The translations under genes were made by a program, and so were the position numbers. From Dyella lutea (GTDB lineage: Bacteria; Pseudomonadota; Gammaproteobacteria; Xanthomonadales; Rhodanobacteraceae), in the NCBI RefSeq assembly GCF_024158035.1, contig NZ_JAMZEK010000003.1, forward strand, positions 620,001-684,000: 64,000 nt of DNA, written 5' to 3'. The notes beneath the pieces are model-generated. The model did not search any database. It was given only the letters and a program-made list of their open reading frames with translations, and was not told the DNA's origin. This document shows positions 35,194 through 49,343 of the stretch, piece by piece; position 1 is the stretch's first letter; each line of letters begins with the position of its first letter.

Positions 35194-36363
35194 CTACTCG
35201 TTGGCCACGCCATGGATGGGGCGGATTGTGCTCCAGCTCTTGCAGCTGGGGCACTGCCAATGGTGTGCCTTGGCACCGAAGCCGCAACGGCTGCAGCGGT
35301 ACATCGCCTGACCTTCGAGCAATTTGCGGGTGAGATCGCGAAGAATCAGGAAATTGTCCCTCGCCTCGCCCTGGATCTTGTCCATCGTGGCATCGATCAG
35401 CGCCATCAGACCGCGCACCGAGGGGCGCTGGCGCAGTTGCCCGGTGAGAAAGTCGACCGCCACCCGCTCGCCGTCGCGCTGTTGGTAAAGCCGGGTCAGG
35501 GCCAGCACCGGCGAGATACCGTGGTAGCGGGTCAGGATGTCCTGCAGGAATGTCTCGGCACGCGCCATCTGCTGCGTACAGGCATAGCTGTGCAGCAGCG
35601 GCGGCAGGATTTCGGGCACAAACGCCACATCCGCCGCCACGGCCGCCTCGTAGGCGGTGATGGCATCGTCATGCTCGCCCTGTTCGGCGTGCAAGCGCCC
35701 GGTGAGCATGAAGGCGCGGACACAGTCCGGCTGGCATTCGAAAGCCTGCTTGAGGTAGCCCGCCGCCTCGGCGCGGGCACCCGCCTGGCGCGAACGTTCG
35801 GCCAGCTCGCAGTAGAACTGCGCCACCATGGCCGACTCGTCCTCGCCGGTCATCGCCTCCAGCCGGCGGGCATGTTCGATCGCCTTGTGCCAGTCGCGCT
35901 CGTGCTGGTAGATCGCAATCAGGTGACGCAGGGCCGATGGCGCATGCGCATCCATCGCCACCAGGTCGCAGAACAGCGTCTCGGCGCGATCCAGCAGGCC
36001 CGCGCGCATGTAGTCCTCGCCTAGCTCGAGCAAGGCGACGGTTTTCATCGCGTCGGACAGCCCCTGGCGTGAGACCAGATGCTGGTGCAGCCGGATGGCA
36101 CGATCCACCTCGCCGCGTCGACGAAACAGGTTGCCAAGCGCGAGGTGGGTCTCCACGGTATCGCGGTTGTACTCGGCCAGCTTGAGGAACACCTCGATGG
36201 CCTTGTCCTGCTCTTCGTTGAGCAGGTAGTTCAGGCCGCGGAAATAGTCCGAGGAGAGTTCGCTCACCCTGGCGCCTGAGCGACGCACACCGGCGCGCCG
36301 CGAAGTCCACCACCCGCTCAGGAAAGCTACTGGCAGAAGCAACAACGCATACAGGGGGTTCAT
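35194..36363 (-). CDS. lapB: lipopolysaccharide assembly protein B (LapB/YciM)
   Basis: A 389-residue protein with an N-terminal membrane anchor (MNPLYALLLLPVAFLSGWW), a row of TPR repeats (about residues 40-330) and a C-terminal rubredoxin-like zinc site (CSRCGF and CPSCKSW). LapB recruits LpxC to FtsH for degradation and so limits LPS synthesis. The ATG at 36363 overlaps the lapA end by 4 bases. Confidence 0.94.
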   Translation of the reverse strand: MNPLYALLLLPVAFLSGWWTSRRAGVRRSGARVSELSSDYFRGLNYLLNEEQDKAIEVFLKLAEYNRDTVETHLALGNLFRRRGEVDRAIRLHQHLVSRQGLSDAMKTVALLELGEDYMRAGLLDRAETLFCDLVAMDAHAPSALRHLIAIYQHERDWHKAIEHARRLEAMTGEDESAMVAQFYCELAERSRQAGARAEAAGYLKQAFECQPDCVRAFMLTGRLHAEQGEHDDAITAYEAAVAADVAFVPEILPPLLHSYACTQQMARAETFLQDILTRYHGISPVLALTRLYQQRDGERVAVDFLTGQLRQRPSVRGLMALIDATMDKIQGEARDNFLILRDLTRKLLEGQAMYRCSRCGFGAKAHHWQCPSCKSWSTIRPIHGVANE

Positions 36364-36614
36364 GGAGCGCGGGACGCCTCTCCGGATGCCCGAGACGAAC
36401 GCTTTCCGCGGGACGGGCGGCGGAACCGGCCGAGCCATGCCGTCAACCCTCCGAGCAGCCACCCGACCAGCAACGCGGCCAGCAGGGCCGCCCCTTTGGG
36501 CAGGGACACGCTTGCGACACCGAAGTCATAGACGACCAGGTCGGCATTGAGCGCCCCGAGCATGACACCAAGGGCAACGAAAGCGATCACGACGAGCAGG
36601 ATGAGCAAGCGCAT
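36360..36614 (-). CDS. lapA: lipopolysaccharide assembly protein A domain protein (LapA)
   Basis: An 84-residue inner-membrane protein with two helices (about residues 2-20 and 40-65) around the conserved NADLVVYDFGVASVSLPKG segment of the LapA family. It acts with LapB in LPS assembly. The basic C-terminal tail (RRPSRGKRSSR) faces the cytoplasm. It is the first gene of the LPS operon, after the ihfB terminator. Confidence 0.9.
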   Translation of the reverse strand: MRLLILLVVIAFVALGVMLGALNADLVVYDFGVASVSLPKGAALLAALLVGWLLGGLTAWLGRFRRPSRGKRSSRASGEASRAP

Positions 36615-36660
36615 TCGATGACTTTACCCGATCGCCCCAGGCCGGCACAGATCACCGGAC

Positions 36661-36703
36661 CCGAAAAACAAAAGGCAGGATCGACCTCGCGGTCGCCTGC
36701 CTT
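36661..36703 (-). terminator. rho-independent terminator after ihfB
   Basis: On the minus strand, stem AAGGCAGG / CCTGCCTT with an inner CGACC / GGTCG pair and 2-base bulge, followed by a T-rich run (CCTTTTGTTTTT). It separates ihfB from lapA. Confidence 0.85.
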
Positions 36704-36737
36704 CATCCCTGGCCCGTACGGGCCAGACCAGCGGTGA

Positions 36738-37037
36738 TCAGCCTTCGGCCGACTCGGCCGACTGGTTCACCCGCTCGCGGAGCTCCTTGCCGGGCTTGAA
36801 GTGCGGCACGTGCTTGCCCGGAAGCGCCACCGCCTCGCCAGTCTTGGGGTTACGCCCCATGCGCGGCGGACGATAGTGCAAGGCAAAGCTGCCGAACCCC
36901 CGGACCTCGATGCGTTCGCCGTTGGCCAGTGCATGGCTCATCTGCTCGATGACGCTCTTGACGGCCAGCTCGACATCACCGAACGCAAGATGCTGCTGGC
37001 GCTTGGCCAGCGCCTCGATCAACTCGGATTTGGTCAT
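36738..37037 (-). CDS. ihfB: integration host factor subunit beta
   Basis: A 99-residue DNA-bending protein of the HU/IHF family. The beta-arm carries [10 protein letters not shown] with the intercalating proline; the N-terminus [17 protein letters not shown] is IHF-beta-like. It pairs with IHF-alpha (encoded elsewhere). It follows rpsA, a widespread gammaproteobacterial order, with a strong hairpin between them. Confidence 0.95.
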   Translation of the reverse strand: MTKSELIEALAKRQQHLAFGDVELAVKSVIEQMSHALANGERIEVRGFGSFALHYRPPRMGRNPKTGEAVALPGKHVPHFKPGKELRERVNQSAESAEG

Positions 37038-37065
37038 GGGTCCCCAATGTCCGTGACGTGGTGCT

Positions 37066-37091
37066 GCGGGGCGGCCGGAGGGCCGCCCCGC
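37066..37091 (-). terminator. hairpin between rpsA and ihfB
   Basis: An 11-bp perfect stem GCGGGGCGGCC / GGCCGCCCCGC with a GGAG loop. Without a T run it may reduce rather than stop read-through into ihfB. Confidence 0.5.
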
Positions 37092-37115
37092 ATCCTGCTA
37101 AGGCTCGTACAGGGC

Positions 37116-38789
37116 TTACTCGGCCTTGTTGAGCTGCTCCTGGAGGAGCGCGCCGAGCTTGGTGGTACCGCTGCTGGCCGAACCGTAGTCCGCCATCAGA
37201 TCCTGCACATCGTCCTCGTCCTTGGCGCGGATCGACAGCGACAGCTGACGACCCTTGCGGTCCATGCCGGTGAACTTGGCTTCGATTTTGTCGCCCACCT
37301 TCAGATGCTGGGTGGCGTCGTCGATGCGCTCCTTGGCGATATCGTTGGCGCGGATATAGCCCTCGACGCCATCGCCCAGGTCGACCACCGCTCCCTTGGC
37401 GTCCACTTCCTTCACCGTACCGGTGACGACCGTGCCGCGCGAGTGGTTGGCCATGAACTGGCCGAACGGATCCTGCTCCATCTGCTTGATGCCGAGGGAG
37501 ATGCGCTCGCGCTCCGGATCCACGGCCAGCACCACGGCCTCGATCTCGTCGCCCTTCTTGAAGTTGCGCACCAGGTCCTCGCCCGAGGCCTGCCAGGAGA
37601 TGTCCGACAGGTGGACCAGGCCGTCGATACCGCCATCCAGGCCGATGAAGACGCCGAAATCGGTGATCGACTTGATCTGACCGGAGACCTTGTCGCCCTT
37701 CTTGTGCATGGCGGCGAAGGCTTCCCACGGGTTCGAGCGGGTCTGCTTGATGCCCAGCGAGATGCGGCGACGCTCTTCATCCACGTCCAGCACCATGACC
37801 TCGGTCTCGTCGCCGACCTGCACCACCTTGGCCGGATTGACGTTCTTGTTGGTCCAGTCCATCTCGGACACGTGGACCAGCCCCTCGACGCCCGGCTCGA
37901 TCTCGACGAAGCAGCCGTAATCGGTGACGTTGGAGACCTTGCCGAACAGGCGGCTGCCGACCGGGTAACGGCGGGCAATCGCGACCCACGGATCGTCGCC
38001 CAGCTGCTTCAGGCCCAGCGACACGCGGTTGCGCTCGCGGTCGTACTTCAGCACGCGCACTTCCAGCTCGTCGCCGACGTTGACGACTTCGGACGGGTGA
38101 CGCACGCGCTTCCACGCCATGTCGGTGATGTGCAGCAGGCCGTCGATGCCGCCCAGGTCCACGAACGCGCCGTAGTCGGTGAGGTTCTTGACCGTGCCCT
38201 TGACCACCGCACCCTCGGTCAGGCGCTCCAGCAGCTTCTCGCGCTCCTCGGAGAACTCGGTCTCGACGACGGCGCGGCGGCTGACCACCACGTTGTTGCG
38301 CTTGCGGTCCAGCTTGATGATCTTGAACTCGAGTTCCTTGCCCTCGAGGTACACCGGGTCACGGACCGGGCGCACGTCGACCAGCGAGCCCGGCAGGAAT
38401 GCGCGGACGTCCTTGATGTCGACGGTGAAGCCGCCCTTGACCTTGCCGGAGATCATGCCGGTGATGGTCTCTTCCTTGTCGAAAGCCGTCTCGAGGTCGT
38501 CCCACACCATCGAGCGCTTGGCCTTCTCGCGGGAGAGCTTGGTCTCGCCGAAGCCGTCTTCCAGGGCGTCCAGGGCGACCTTGACCTCGTCGCCCACCTG
38601 CACTTCCAACTCGCCCTTCTCGTCCTTGAACTGCTCGATCGGGACGATGCCTTCGCTCTTCAGGCCCGCGTTGATCACGACGACGTCGTTGCGGATCTCC
38701 ACCACGATGCCCGTGACGATAGCGCCCGGCTTGAGCTTGGCGATGGCCTGCTGGCTCTGTTCAAACAGCTCGGCAAAACTTTCAGTCAT
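37116..38789 (-). CDS. rpsA: 30S ribosomal protein S1
   Basis: A 557-residue protein with six S1 RNA-binding domains; repeated units such as [20 protein letters not shown] and [20 protein letters not shown] are visible. It unfolds mRNA on the 30S subunit during initiation. The ATG at 38789 starts the standard [13 protein letters not shown]; upstream in-frame codons are not S1-like. cmk lies immediately upstream, as in most gammaproteobacteria. Confidence 0.97.
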   Translation of the reverse strand: MTESFAELFEQSQQAIAKLKPGAIVTGIVVEIRNDVVVINAGLKSEGIVPIEQFKDEKGELEVQVGDEVKVALDALEDGFGETKLSREKAKRSMVWDDLETAFDKEETITGMISGKVKGGFTVDIKDVRAFLPGSLVDVRPVRDPVYLEGKELEFKIIKLDRKRNNVVVSRRAVVETEFSEEREKLLERLTEGAVVKGTVKNLTDYGAFVDLGGIDGLLHITDMAWKRVRHPSEVVNVGDELEVRVLKYDRERNRVSLGLKQLGDDPWVAIARRYPVGSRLFGKVSNVTDYGCFVEIEPGVEGLVHVSEMDWTNKNVNPAKVVQVGDETEVMVLDVDEERRRISLGIKQTRSNPWEAFAAMHKKGDKVSGQIKSITDFGVFIGLDGGIDGLVHLSDISWQASGEDLVRNFKKGDEIEAVVLAVDPERERISLGIKQMEQDPFGQFMANHSRGTVVTGTVKEVDAKGAVVDLGDGVEGYIRANDIAKERIDDATQHLKVGDKIEAKFTGMDRKGRQLSLSIRAKDEDDVQDLMADYGSASSGTTKLGALLQEQLNKAE

Positions 38790-38951
38790 GTTGATTCCAG
38801 AAATGAGAAAAGGCCGTAGCTCCTGCGCGCCGTCGGATGTAATGCGCAGAAACGGATCGGCCCACCGGTTGTGGGTGATCGGGGTTACCCCCTTCACCGT
38901 TGACCAAAACCCCATGCCGCGGCAGGGGCGCTTGTTGCCGGCCTGCGCCCT

Positions 38952-39632
38952 TCAGGAGCGCACGACGGCGAATACTTTCGCGACGACCTCGTCGATGGGC
39001 ATGCCGGTGGTGTCCACCAGAACCGCATCGTCGGCAGGCTTGAGCGGAGCGACGGCCCGGGAAGCGTCGCGGGCATCACGCGCCTCGATCTCGCGCTGAA
39101 GGCCGCTGAGTGTAACGCTCAGGCCCTTTTCCTTCAACTGCTTATAGCGTCTTTTCGCCCGTTCCGCCGCGCTGGCGGTGAGGAACACCTTGTAGGCGGC
39201 GTCCGGGAAGATCACCGTGCCCATGTCGCGCCCATCGGCGACCAGTCCCGGGGCCTTGCGGAACCCCAGCTGGAGATCCACAAGTGCCTGACGCACCGAA
39301 GGAATCGAGGCAATGGCGGAGGCCGCGGCACCCGCCGTTTCCGTGCGCAGTTCGTCGGTGGCATCGTGCCCATTCACCAGCACCCGCGTATCCCCGCCGT
39401 CCGCCGACGGGTGGAAGCGGATTTTCGTGGATTGCGCGCAACGCGTGACCGCATCGATGTCCGACAGGTCCAGTCCGGCCGCCCCGGCGGCATAGCCCAC
39501 CGCCCGGTACAGCGCGCCGGAGTCGAGCAGGCGCCAGCCGAGGCATTCGGCGACCAGCCGGCTAACGGTGCCCTTGCCCGATCCTGACGGCCCGTCGATG
39601 GTGAGCACAGGCACGACAACGGGACGGGACAT
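38952..39632 (-). CDS. cmk: cytidylate kinase
   Basis: A 226-residue kinase with the P-loop [13 protein letters not shown] at residues 13-25, the CMP-binding region [13 protein letters not shown] and the conserved [15 protein letters not shown]. It phosphorylates CMP and dCMP. It precedes rpsA with 162 bases between; the gap shows a small GGGGTAACCCC hairpin and no clear promoter. Confidence 0.95.
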   Translation of the reverse strand: MSRPVVVPVLTIDGPSGSGKGTVSRLVAECLGWRLLDSGALYRAVGYAAGAAGLDLSDIDAVTRCAQSTKIRFHPSADGGDTRVLVNGHDATDELRTETAGAAASAIASIPSVRQALVDLQLGFRKAPGLVADGRDMGTVIFPDAAYKVFLTASAAERAKRRYKQLKEKGLSVTLSGLQREIEARDARDASRAVAPLKPADDAVLVDTTGMPIDEVVAKVFAVVRS

Positions 39633-39739
39633 GGGCGGTTTCCTTGGGCAAAGGCGGCCATGTTACCGCGTTGACCCCTCCCCGGGTGCGTGCTATCAAG
39701 CCGACCACTGCCCGCTCCGGGCAAGGGGGCATGCATCTC

Positions 39740-39997
39740 ATGAGCGATCTCCGGCATGCCTTCGAGCGTGCGGCCGAGGACGTCAAACGGCTGGGCACGC
39801 GGCCGGACAACGACACCCTGCTGAAGCTCTACGCCCTGTTCAAGCAGGGCTCCGAAGGCGACGTCCACGGTGAGCCTCCGGGCTTTTTCGATTTCGTCGG
39901 CACCGCGAAGTACGAGGCCTGGGCGAAGCTGCGCGGCACCCCGAGCGACGAGGCCATGCAGCGTTACATCGCCCTGGTCGAACGACTGCTGCCTTGA
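39740..39997 (+). CDS. acyl-CoA-binding protein (ACBP)
   Basis: An 85-residue helical protein with the ACBP core: RHAFERAAEDVKRLGTRPDN, LYALFKQGSEGDVHGEPPG and KYEAWAKLRGTPSDEAMQRY. It binds long-chain acyl-CoA esters in the cytoplasm. Start at 39740 fits the usual MSDL opening and has AAGGGGG ten bases upstream; ATG 39731 is an alternative. It precedes fadH, suggesting joint use of fatty acyl-CoA. Confidence 0.9.
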   Translation: MSDLRHAFERAAEDVKRLGTRPDNDTLLKLYALFKQGSEGDVHGEPPGFFDFVGTAKYEAWAKLRGTPSDEAMQRYIALVERLLP

Positions 39998-42091
<2,094 letters not shown>

Positions 42092-42313
42092 CGAAGGGTG
42101 CCGGATGGCCGTGCCCCGCGGGAAGGGCTCCGCGGGAAGAAAAAAGAAACGCTCCGCGAACGACGCATCGACGGGCGGCTCAGGGGGGATGCCGGCGGTC
42201 GAGGGGGAGAGCGTCGCTGCGGAGCGGGGCCGCGCCACCCGGGGGAGGGGAAAGGTGGCGGACGAAAGGAATCTTAGGCTCGCCCAAGAAACAGCGCCAA
42301 TATATATTTCTCG

Positions 42314-42327
42314 CCAGATTAATCTGG
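42314..42327. promoter_or_regulatory. perfect 14-bp palindrome before the LysR gene
   Basis: CCAGATTAATCTGG lies 10 bases upstream of the LysR start in an AT-rich island (42290-42340) inside a GC-rich gap. It is a plausible autoregulatory operator. The rest of the 245-base gap (42092-42336) shows a basic 79-codon open frame that I do not consider a gene. Confidence 0.5.
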
Positions 42328-42336
42328 TTTCTCTAT

Positions 42337-43248
42337 ATGTTTGATTTCCGCCAGCTGCGCTACTTCGTGGCCGTCAGCGAAGAGCTGAGCTTCACTCGCG
42401 CGGCTCGACGACTGCATCTGTCGCAACCGCCGCTCTCCCAGCAAATCCAGGCACTGGAGCAGGATCTCGGCGTACGCCTGCTCGAACGTACCAAGCGATC
42501 CGTCTCGCTGACCGGCCCGGGGCGCATATTTCTCGATCATGCCCGGCAGATCCTGGCCAAGGCGGACGAGGCGCGCACCCAGGTAGTGGCTGCTGCAGCC
42601 GGCCACAGCGGCCAGCTGCGACTGGCATACACAGTATCGGTATCGTTTCACCCCGCCCTGCCGCGGATCCTGCTGCGCTATGGCCAGGTCGCACCGAACG
42701 TGCGGGTCGAGTTGAGCGAGCTTTACACCGAGCCACAGTTCGAGGCGCTGCTGGACGGCCGGATCGACGTCGGCCTCGTGCGCGACGAGCCGCGTCGCGC
42801 GATCGATGCCAGGGCGCTGCGCATGACCGTACTGGATCGCGAGCCGCTGCTACTCGCCCTGCCTGCAGGCCACCCCTTGTCGGGACGCAGCAGCCTGCGG
42901 CTGGACGAGGTGGCACAGGAACCCTTCGTCGCGCAGCCACGCGAGGTGGCCGTAACGCTTTACGACCGCCTGCACCAGCTCGCGCAGAAGGCCGGGTTCC
43001 AGCCCAGGATCCAGCGCCACGTGCAACAGGTGAACGGCATGCTGGCGATGGTCGCTGCCGGCCTTGGCCTCGCACTGGTGCCGGCGACGATGCGGACCGT
43101 CCGGCTGGCCGGGCTGGCATACGTCCCGGTCGAGGATCCCGACGCCTACATGCTCCTGGCCATCGCCAGCCGGGCCAACGACACCTCGCCGGCGCTGGCC
43201 CAGTTCCTCGCCGTGGTCGCCGAGACGGCGACCGTCCGCAGCTTGTGA
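42337..43248 (+). CDS. LysR-family transcription regulator
   Basis: A 303-residue regulator. The winged helix-turn-helix is in residues 1-60 (MFDFRQLRYFVAVSEELSFT, then RLHLSQPPLSQQIQALEQDL); the rest is a periplasmic-binding-like effector domain (about 90-295). It belongs near the BenM/CatM-like group by its N-terminus. Targets are unknown; fadH directly upstream on the same strand is one candidate. No strong ribosome site is seen, and the ATG sits next to a palindrome. Confidence 0.9.
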   Translation: MFDFRQLRYFVAVSEELSFTRAARRLHLSQPPLSQQIQALEQDLGVRLLERTKRSVSLTGPGRIFLDHARQILAKADEARTQVVAAAAGHSGQLRLAYTVSVSFHPALPRILLRYGQVAPNVRVELSELYTEPQFEALLDGRIDVGLVRDEPRRAIDARALRMTVLDREPLLLALPAGHPLSGRSSLRLDEVAQEPFVAQPREVAVTLYDRLHQLAQKAGFQPRIQRHVQQVNGMLAMVAAGLGLALVPATMRTVRLAGLAYVPVEDPDAYMLLAIASRANDTSPALAQFLAVVAETATVRSL

Positions 43249-43271
43249 TGACATTGAAAGCACGCTACAAT
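43243..43271 (+). promoter_or_regulatory. sigma-70 promoter of rpmJ
   Basis: TTGTGA (43243-43248), 17-base spacer, TACAAT (43266-43271). The -35 hexamer overlaps the LysR stop codon. It lies 39 bases upstream of the rpmJ GTG. Confidence 0.75.
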
Positions 43272-43309
43272 CGCGGACTTGAATTTTTCTTTGGTTCCAG
43301 GAGCTGGCC

Positions 43310-43435
43310 GTGAAGGTGCTTTCCTCTTTGAAGTCCGCCAAGCAGCGGCACCGTGACTGCAAGGTTGTGCGCCGTCGCGGCAAGGTGTTCGTGATCTGCA
43401 AGAGCAACCCGCGTTTCAAGGCCCGTCAGCGCTGA
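43310..43435 (+). CDS. rpmJ: 50S ribosomal protein L36, cysteine-poor form
   Basis: A 41-residue protein starting [20 protein letters not shown] and ending NPRFKARQR. It keeps only two cysteines (17 and 30) and lacks the zinc ribbon set of the standard L36, so it is the C-minus paralogue, slightly longer than the C-plus type. The GTG start has an AGGAGCTG site (43299-43306). Promoter and terminator flank it closely, so it is a single-gene unit. Confidence 0.93.
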   Translation: MKVLSSLKSAKQRHRDCKVVRRRGKVFVICKSNPRFKARQR

Positions 43436-43455
43436 TTCCCGCGCGACGAGTCAGG

Positions 43456-43483
43456 AAAAAGGCCGCGAAAGCGGCCTTTTTTT
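43456..43483. terminator. bidirectional rho-independent terminator between rpmJ and greA
   Basis: Stem AAAAAGGCCGC / GCGGCCTTTTT with a GAAA tetraloop and T runs on both strands. A second hairpin with arms ACCGTC / GACGGT and an inner GCCCCGCC / GGCGAGGC pairing lies at 43516-43553 on the greA side. Confidence 0.9.
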
Positions 43484-43559
43484 GTGCCCGGCTCCGGAAC
43501 CGGACCACTTCGCGAACCGTCCATGCCCCGCCTTCAGGCGAGGCACCGACGGTCCCGGA

Positions 43560-44032
43560 TCATTCGTAGCGCACGTCGACGATCTCGTAGTGCTTGACGC
43601 CGTTCGGCGCGGTGAACTCAAAGCTGTCCCCCGCACTCTTGCCGATCAGGGCGCGCGCGATCGGCGAGGACACCGCGATCAGCCGCTTCTTGATGTCGGC
43701 CTCGAGGTCGCCCACGATCTGGTAGGTCACCGCTTCGCCGCTGTCCTGGTCTTCCAGGTCCACGGTGGCGCCGAACACGACCCGCGTGCCCGCACCGAGC
43801 CGGGTGATGTCGATCACCTCGGCCGTGGACAGCGCCGCTTCCAGCTCGGCGATGCGGCCTTCGATGAAGCTCTGCTGTTCGCGGGCGGCGTGGTACTCGG
43901 CATTTTCCTTCAGGTCGCCGTGCGCACGGGCCTCGGCGATGGCGGCGATGATCTTCGGCCGGTCCTCGGACTTCAGCCGGTCCAGCTCGCCGCGCAGGCG
44001 CTCCGCGCCGGCTTTGGTCATGGGTGCGCGAC

Positions 44033-44036
<4 letters not shown>
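43560..44036 (-). CDS. greA: transcription elongation factor GreA
   Basis: A 158-residue protein with the N-terminal coiled coil ([40 protein letters not shown], including the acidic tip) and the FKBP-like C-terminal domain ([15 protein letters not shown]). It restarts backtracked RNA polymerase by stimulating cleavage. Its ATG overlaps the carB stop (ATGA), so it is the last gene of carA-carB-greA. Confidence 0.96.
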
Positions 44037-47260
<3,224 letters not shown>

Positions 47261-47261
47261 G

Positions 47262-48389
47262 TCAGCGGGCCTCCTGCATCAGGGCGGCGAAGCGGTCGAA
47301 GAGGTAGCCGATGTCGTGCGGGCCGGGGCTGGCTTCCGGGTGGCCCTGGAAGCAGAAGGCCGGGCGGTCGGTGAGCGCGAAGCCCTGCAGCGAACCGTCG
47401 AACAGCGAGGTGTGGGTGACGCGGGTGTTGGCCGGCAGCGTGTCAGGGTCCACCGCGAAGCCGTGGTTCTGGCTGGTGATCAGCACGCGGCCGTCGTCGT
47501 GGTCCTTCACCGGGTGGTTCGCGCCGTGGTGACCAAACTTCATCTTCAGCGTCTTCGCGCCGAGCGCCAGGCCCATGATCTGGTGGCCCAGGCAGATGCC
47601 GAACAGCGGCAGCTTCGCATCCAGCAGCTCGCGCGTGGCGGCAATGGCGTAATCGCAGGCCGCCGGGTCGCCGGGGCCGTTGGAGAGGAACACGCCGTCC
47701 GGCTGCATCGCCAGCACCTCGGCGGCCGGTGTCTGCGCCGGCACCACGGTGATGTCGCAGCCCTGCTCGGCCAGCAGACGCAGGATGTTGCGCTTCACGC
47801 CGAAGTCGTAGGCCACCACCTTGAAGCGCTTCTCGGGGTGGTTGAAGGCGGTGCGGTCCAGGTCGTAGCTGCCCTCGTTCCACTCGTAGTGGGAGGTCGT
47901 GCTGACCACCTTGGCCAGATCCATGCCGTTCAGGCCGGGGAAGCTCCGGGCCGCGGCGACGGCCGCATCCGCATCGATCGACTCGCCGGCCACGATGCAA
48001 CCGCCCAGCGCGCCCTTGTCGCGCAGGATGCGGGTCAGGCGGCGGGTGTCGATACCGGCGATAGCCACGATGCCATGGCGCTTGAGGTAATCGGGCAGGC
48101 TTTCGCTGCTACGCCAATTGCTCGCGCGGCGCGGCACGTCGCGCACGATCAGCCCGGCGGCGTGTACGGCAGTGGACTCCTCGTCCTCGCTATTGCAGCC
48201 GGTATTGCCGATGTGGGGATAGGTCAGCGTGACGAGCTGCCGGGCGTAGGAGGGATCGGTGAGGATCTCCTGGTAACCGGTCATGGCGGTGTTGAACACC
48301 ACCTCGCCGACGGTCTGGCCGGTGGCGCCCACGGCGTGGCCGTGGAACACGCTGCCGTCTTCGAGGGCAAGCAGAGCAGGAGTAAGCAT
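47262..48389 (-). CDS. carA: carbamoyl-phosphate synthase small subunit
   Basis: A 375-residue CarA: N-terminal small-subunit domain ([18 protein letters not shown]) and a class I glutamine amidotransferase with nucleophile Cys in [17 protein letters not shown], then the His-Glu pair in [13 protein letters not shown]. It hydrolyses glutamine and feeds ammonia to CarB. The ATG at 48389 gives the family N-terminus; longer reading upstream is not conserved. Confidence 0.97.
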   Translation of the reverse strand: MLTPALLALEDGSVFHGHAVGATGQTVGEVVFNTAMTGYQEILTDPSYARQLVTLTYPHIGNTGCNSEDEESTAVHAAGLIVRDVPRRASNWRSSESLPDYLKRHGIVAIAGIDTRRLTRILRDKGALGGCIVAGESIDADAAVAAARSFPGLNGMDLAKVVSTTSHYEWNEGSYDLDRTAFNHPEKRFKVVAYDFGVKRNILRLLAEQGCDITVVPAQTPAAEVLAMQPDGVFLSNGPGDPAACDYAIAATRELLDAKLPLFGICLGHQIMGLALGAKTLKMKFGHHGANHPVKDHDDGRVLITSQNHGFAVDPDTLPANTRVTHTSLFDGSLQGFALTDRPAFCFQGHPEASPGPHDIGYLFDRFAALMQEAR

Positions 48390-48480
48390 GGGGAGGCCGC
48401 CTTTAGGTGCAGCAAAGCCCGCAAGCCGCGGTGAAGCTGGCTTGTGGACCTTAGGTCGTGGATGGTCTGGGCGGATCGAA

Positions 48481-48509
48481 ATGATAGGCCGCGGCAGCTT
48501 TCCTGTCCA
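48481..48509 (-). promoter_or_regulatory. sigma-70-type promoter of carAB-greA
   Basis: On the minus strand TGGACA (48504-48509), 17-base spacer, TATCAT (48481-48486), giving a leader of about 85 bases before carA. No pyrimidine-run attenuator was evident. Confidence 0.6.
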
Positions 48510-48604
48510 CGACTTCAGGTGAACGGAAGGCCAAACCGGACCGGTGACGACGCCCCGCAGGGCGCTACACTTGCGCATCCGCCCCTCGTGGAAGCCTTGA
48601 CCCG

Positions 48605-49300
48605 ATGAATGCCGTCGTGCTGCTCGACCCCGCCCGCCTCGACCGTCCCGATACGGAGGTGAAGCTCGAGCCGTTCCCGTTCATGGTTGCCCACGGCCAG
48701 CTTCCCGACGAAGCCCGCAGCGACCTCGATCGCGATTTCCCGAAATACACCAGCGCTGGATTCTTTCCCTACGACCCCGCGGACTGCGGACCGACGATCA
48801 ACACCCTGGTCGAGCACCTGACTGCGCCCTCGTTCGCCAGCGCCGTGGGTCGTCGGCTGGGCATCGAGAACCTGGGTGACTATCCGACGCTCGTCACGAT
48901 TTGCCGCTCGCTCAACAAGCGCCACGGCACCATCCACACCGACAGCCGCTCCAAGATCGCCACCGCCCTGCTCTACCTCAACCCGAAGTGGCCGGACACC
49001 AGCGAAGGCTGCCTGCGCTTCCTGCATCGCATCGACAACATCGACGACGTAGTTGTGCCGGAACTGAAGCCGCTGTATGGCGAGTTCGCCGTATTCAAGC
49101 GCTGCGACAACTCCTTCCATGGGCACCTGCCGTACGAGGGGGAGCGTCGCGTCATCCAGATTGCATGGCTTACCAGCGAAGAGGAAAAGACGCGCAAGAC
49201 CAAGCGCGGCAAGTTCTCGCGCTCGTTCAAGAAGATTTTCGGCCGGCTGGACACCCGCTTTGGCGCTGGCCGCGCCCGCGACGCCGCGCACCGCGACTGA
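48605..49300 (+). CDS. 2-oxoglutarate/Fe(II)-dependent oxygenase-like protein
   Basis: A 231-residue protein with the double-stranded beta-helix pattern: His111 and Asp113 in [20 protein letters not shown], a distal His in [13 protein letters not shown] (172 or 174), and Arg181/182 as 2-oxoglutarate contact. Substrate is unknown; relatives include prolyl hydroxylase-like enzymes. The C-terminal tail is basic. A weak promoter (GTGACG, 16-base spacer, TACACT at 48566) lies upstream. It stands on the opposite strand between carA and dapB. Confidence 0.8.
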   Translation: MNAVVLLDPARLDRPDTEVKLEPFPFMVAHGQLPDEARSDLDRDFPKYTSAGFFPYDPADCGPTINTLVEHLTAPSFASAVGRRLGIENLGDYPTLVTICRSLNKRHGTIHTDSRSKIATALLYLNPKWPDTSEGCLRFLHRIDNIDDVVVPELKPLYGEFAVFKRCDNSFHGHLPYEGERRVIQIAWLTSEEEKTRKTKRGKFSRSFKKIFGRLDTRFGAGRARDAAHRD

Positions 49301-49314
49301 CCCCGGCCGGAGCG

Positions 49315-49337
49315 GTTCGCGCACCGGGTGCGCGAAC
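49315..49337. terminator. hairpin between convergent 2OG oxygenase and dapB genes
   Basis: A 10-bp perfect stem GTTCGCGCAC / GTGCGCGAAC with a 3-base loop, in the 43-base gap between the two stop codons. No T run on either strand. Confidence 0.55.
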
Positions 49338-49343
49338 GCGGTG

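Noticed and set aside
36801-38819. A 672-codon frame antisense to rpsA
   Set aside because: Periodic reverse image of the S1 repeats, not an independent protein.
42104-42343. Basic 79-codon frame before the LysR gene
   Set aside because: Low-complexity Arg/Lys/Gly composition, overlaps the LysR start and promoter island, no homology cues.
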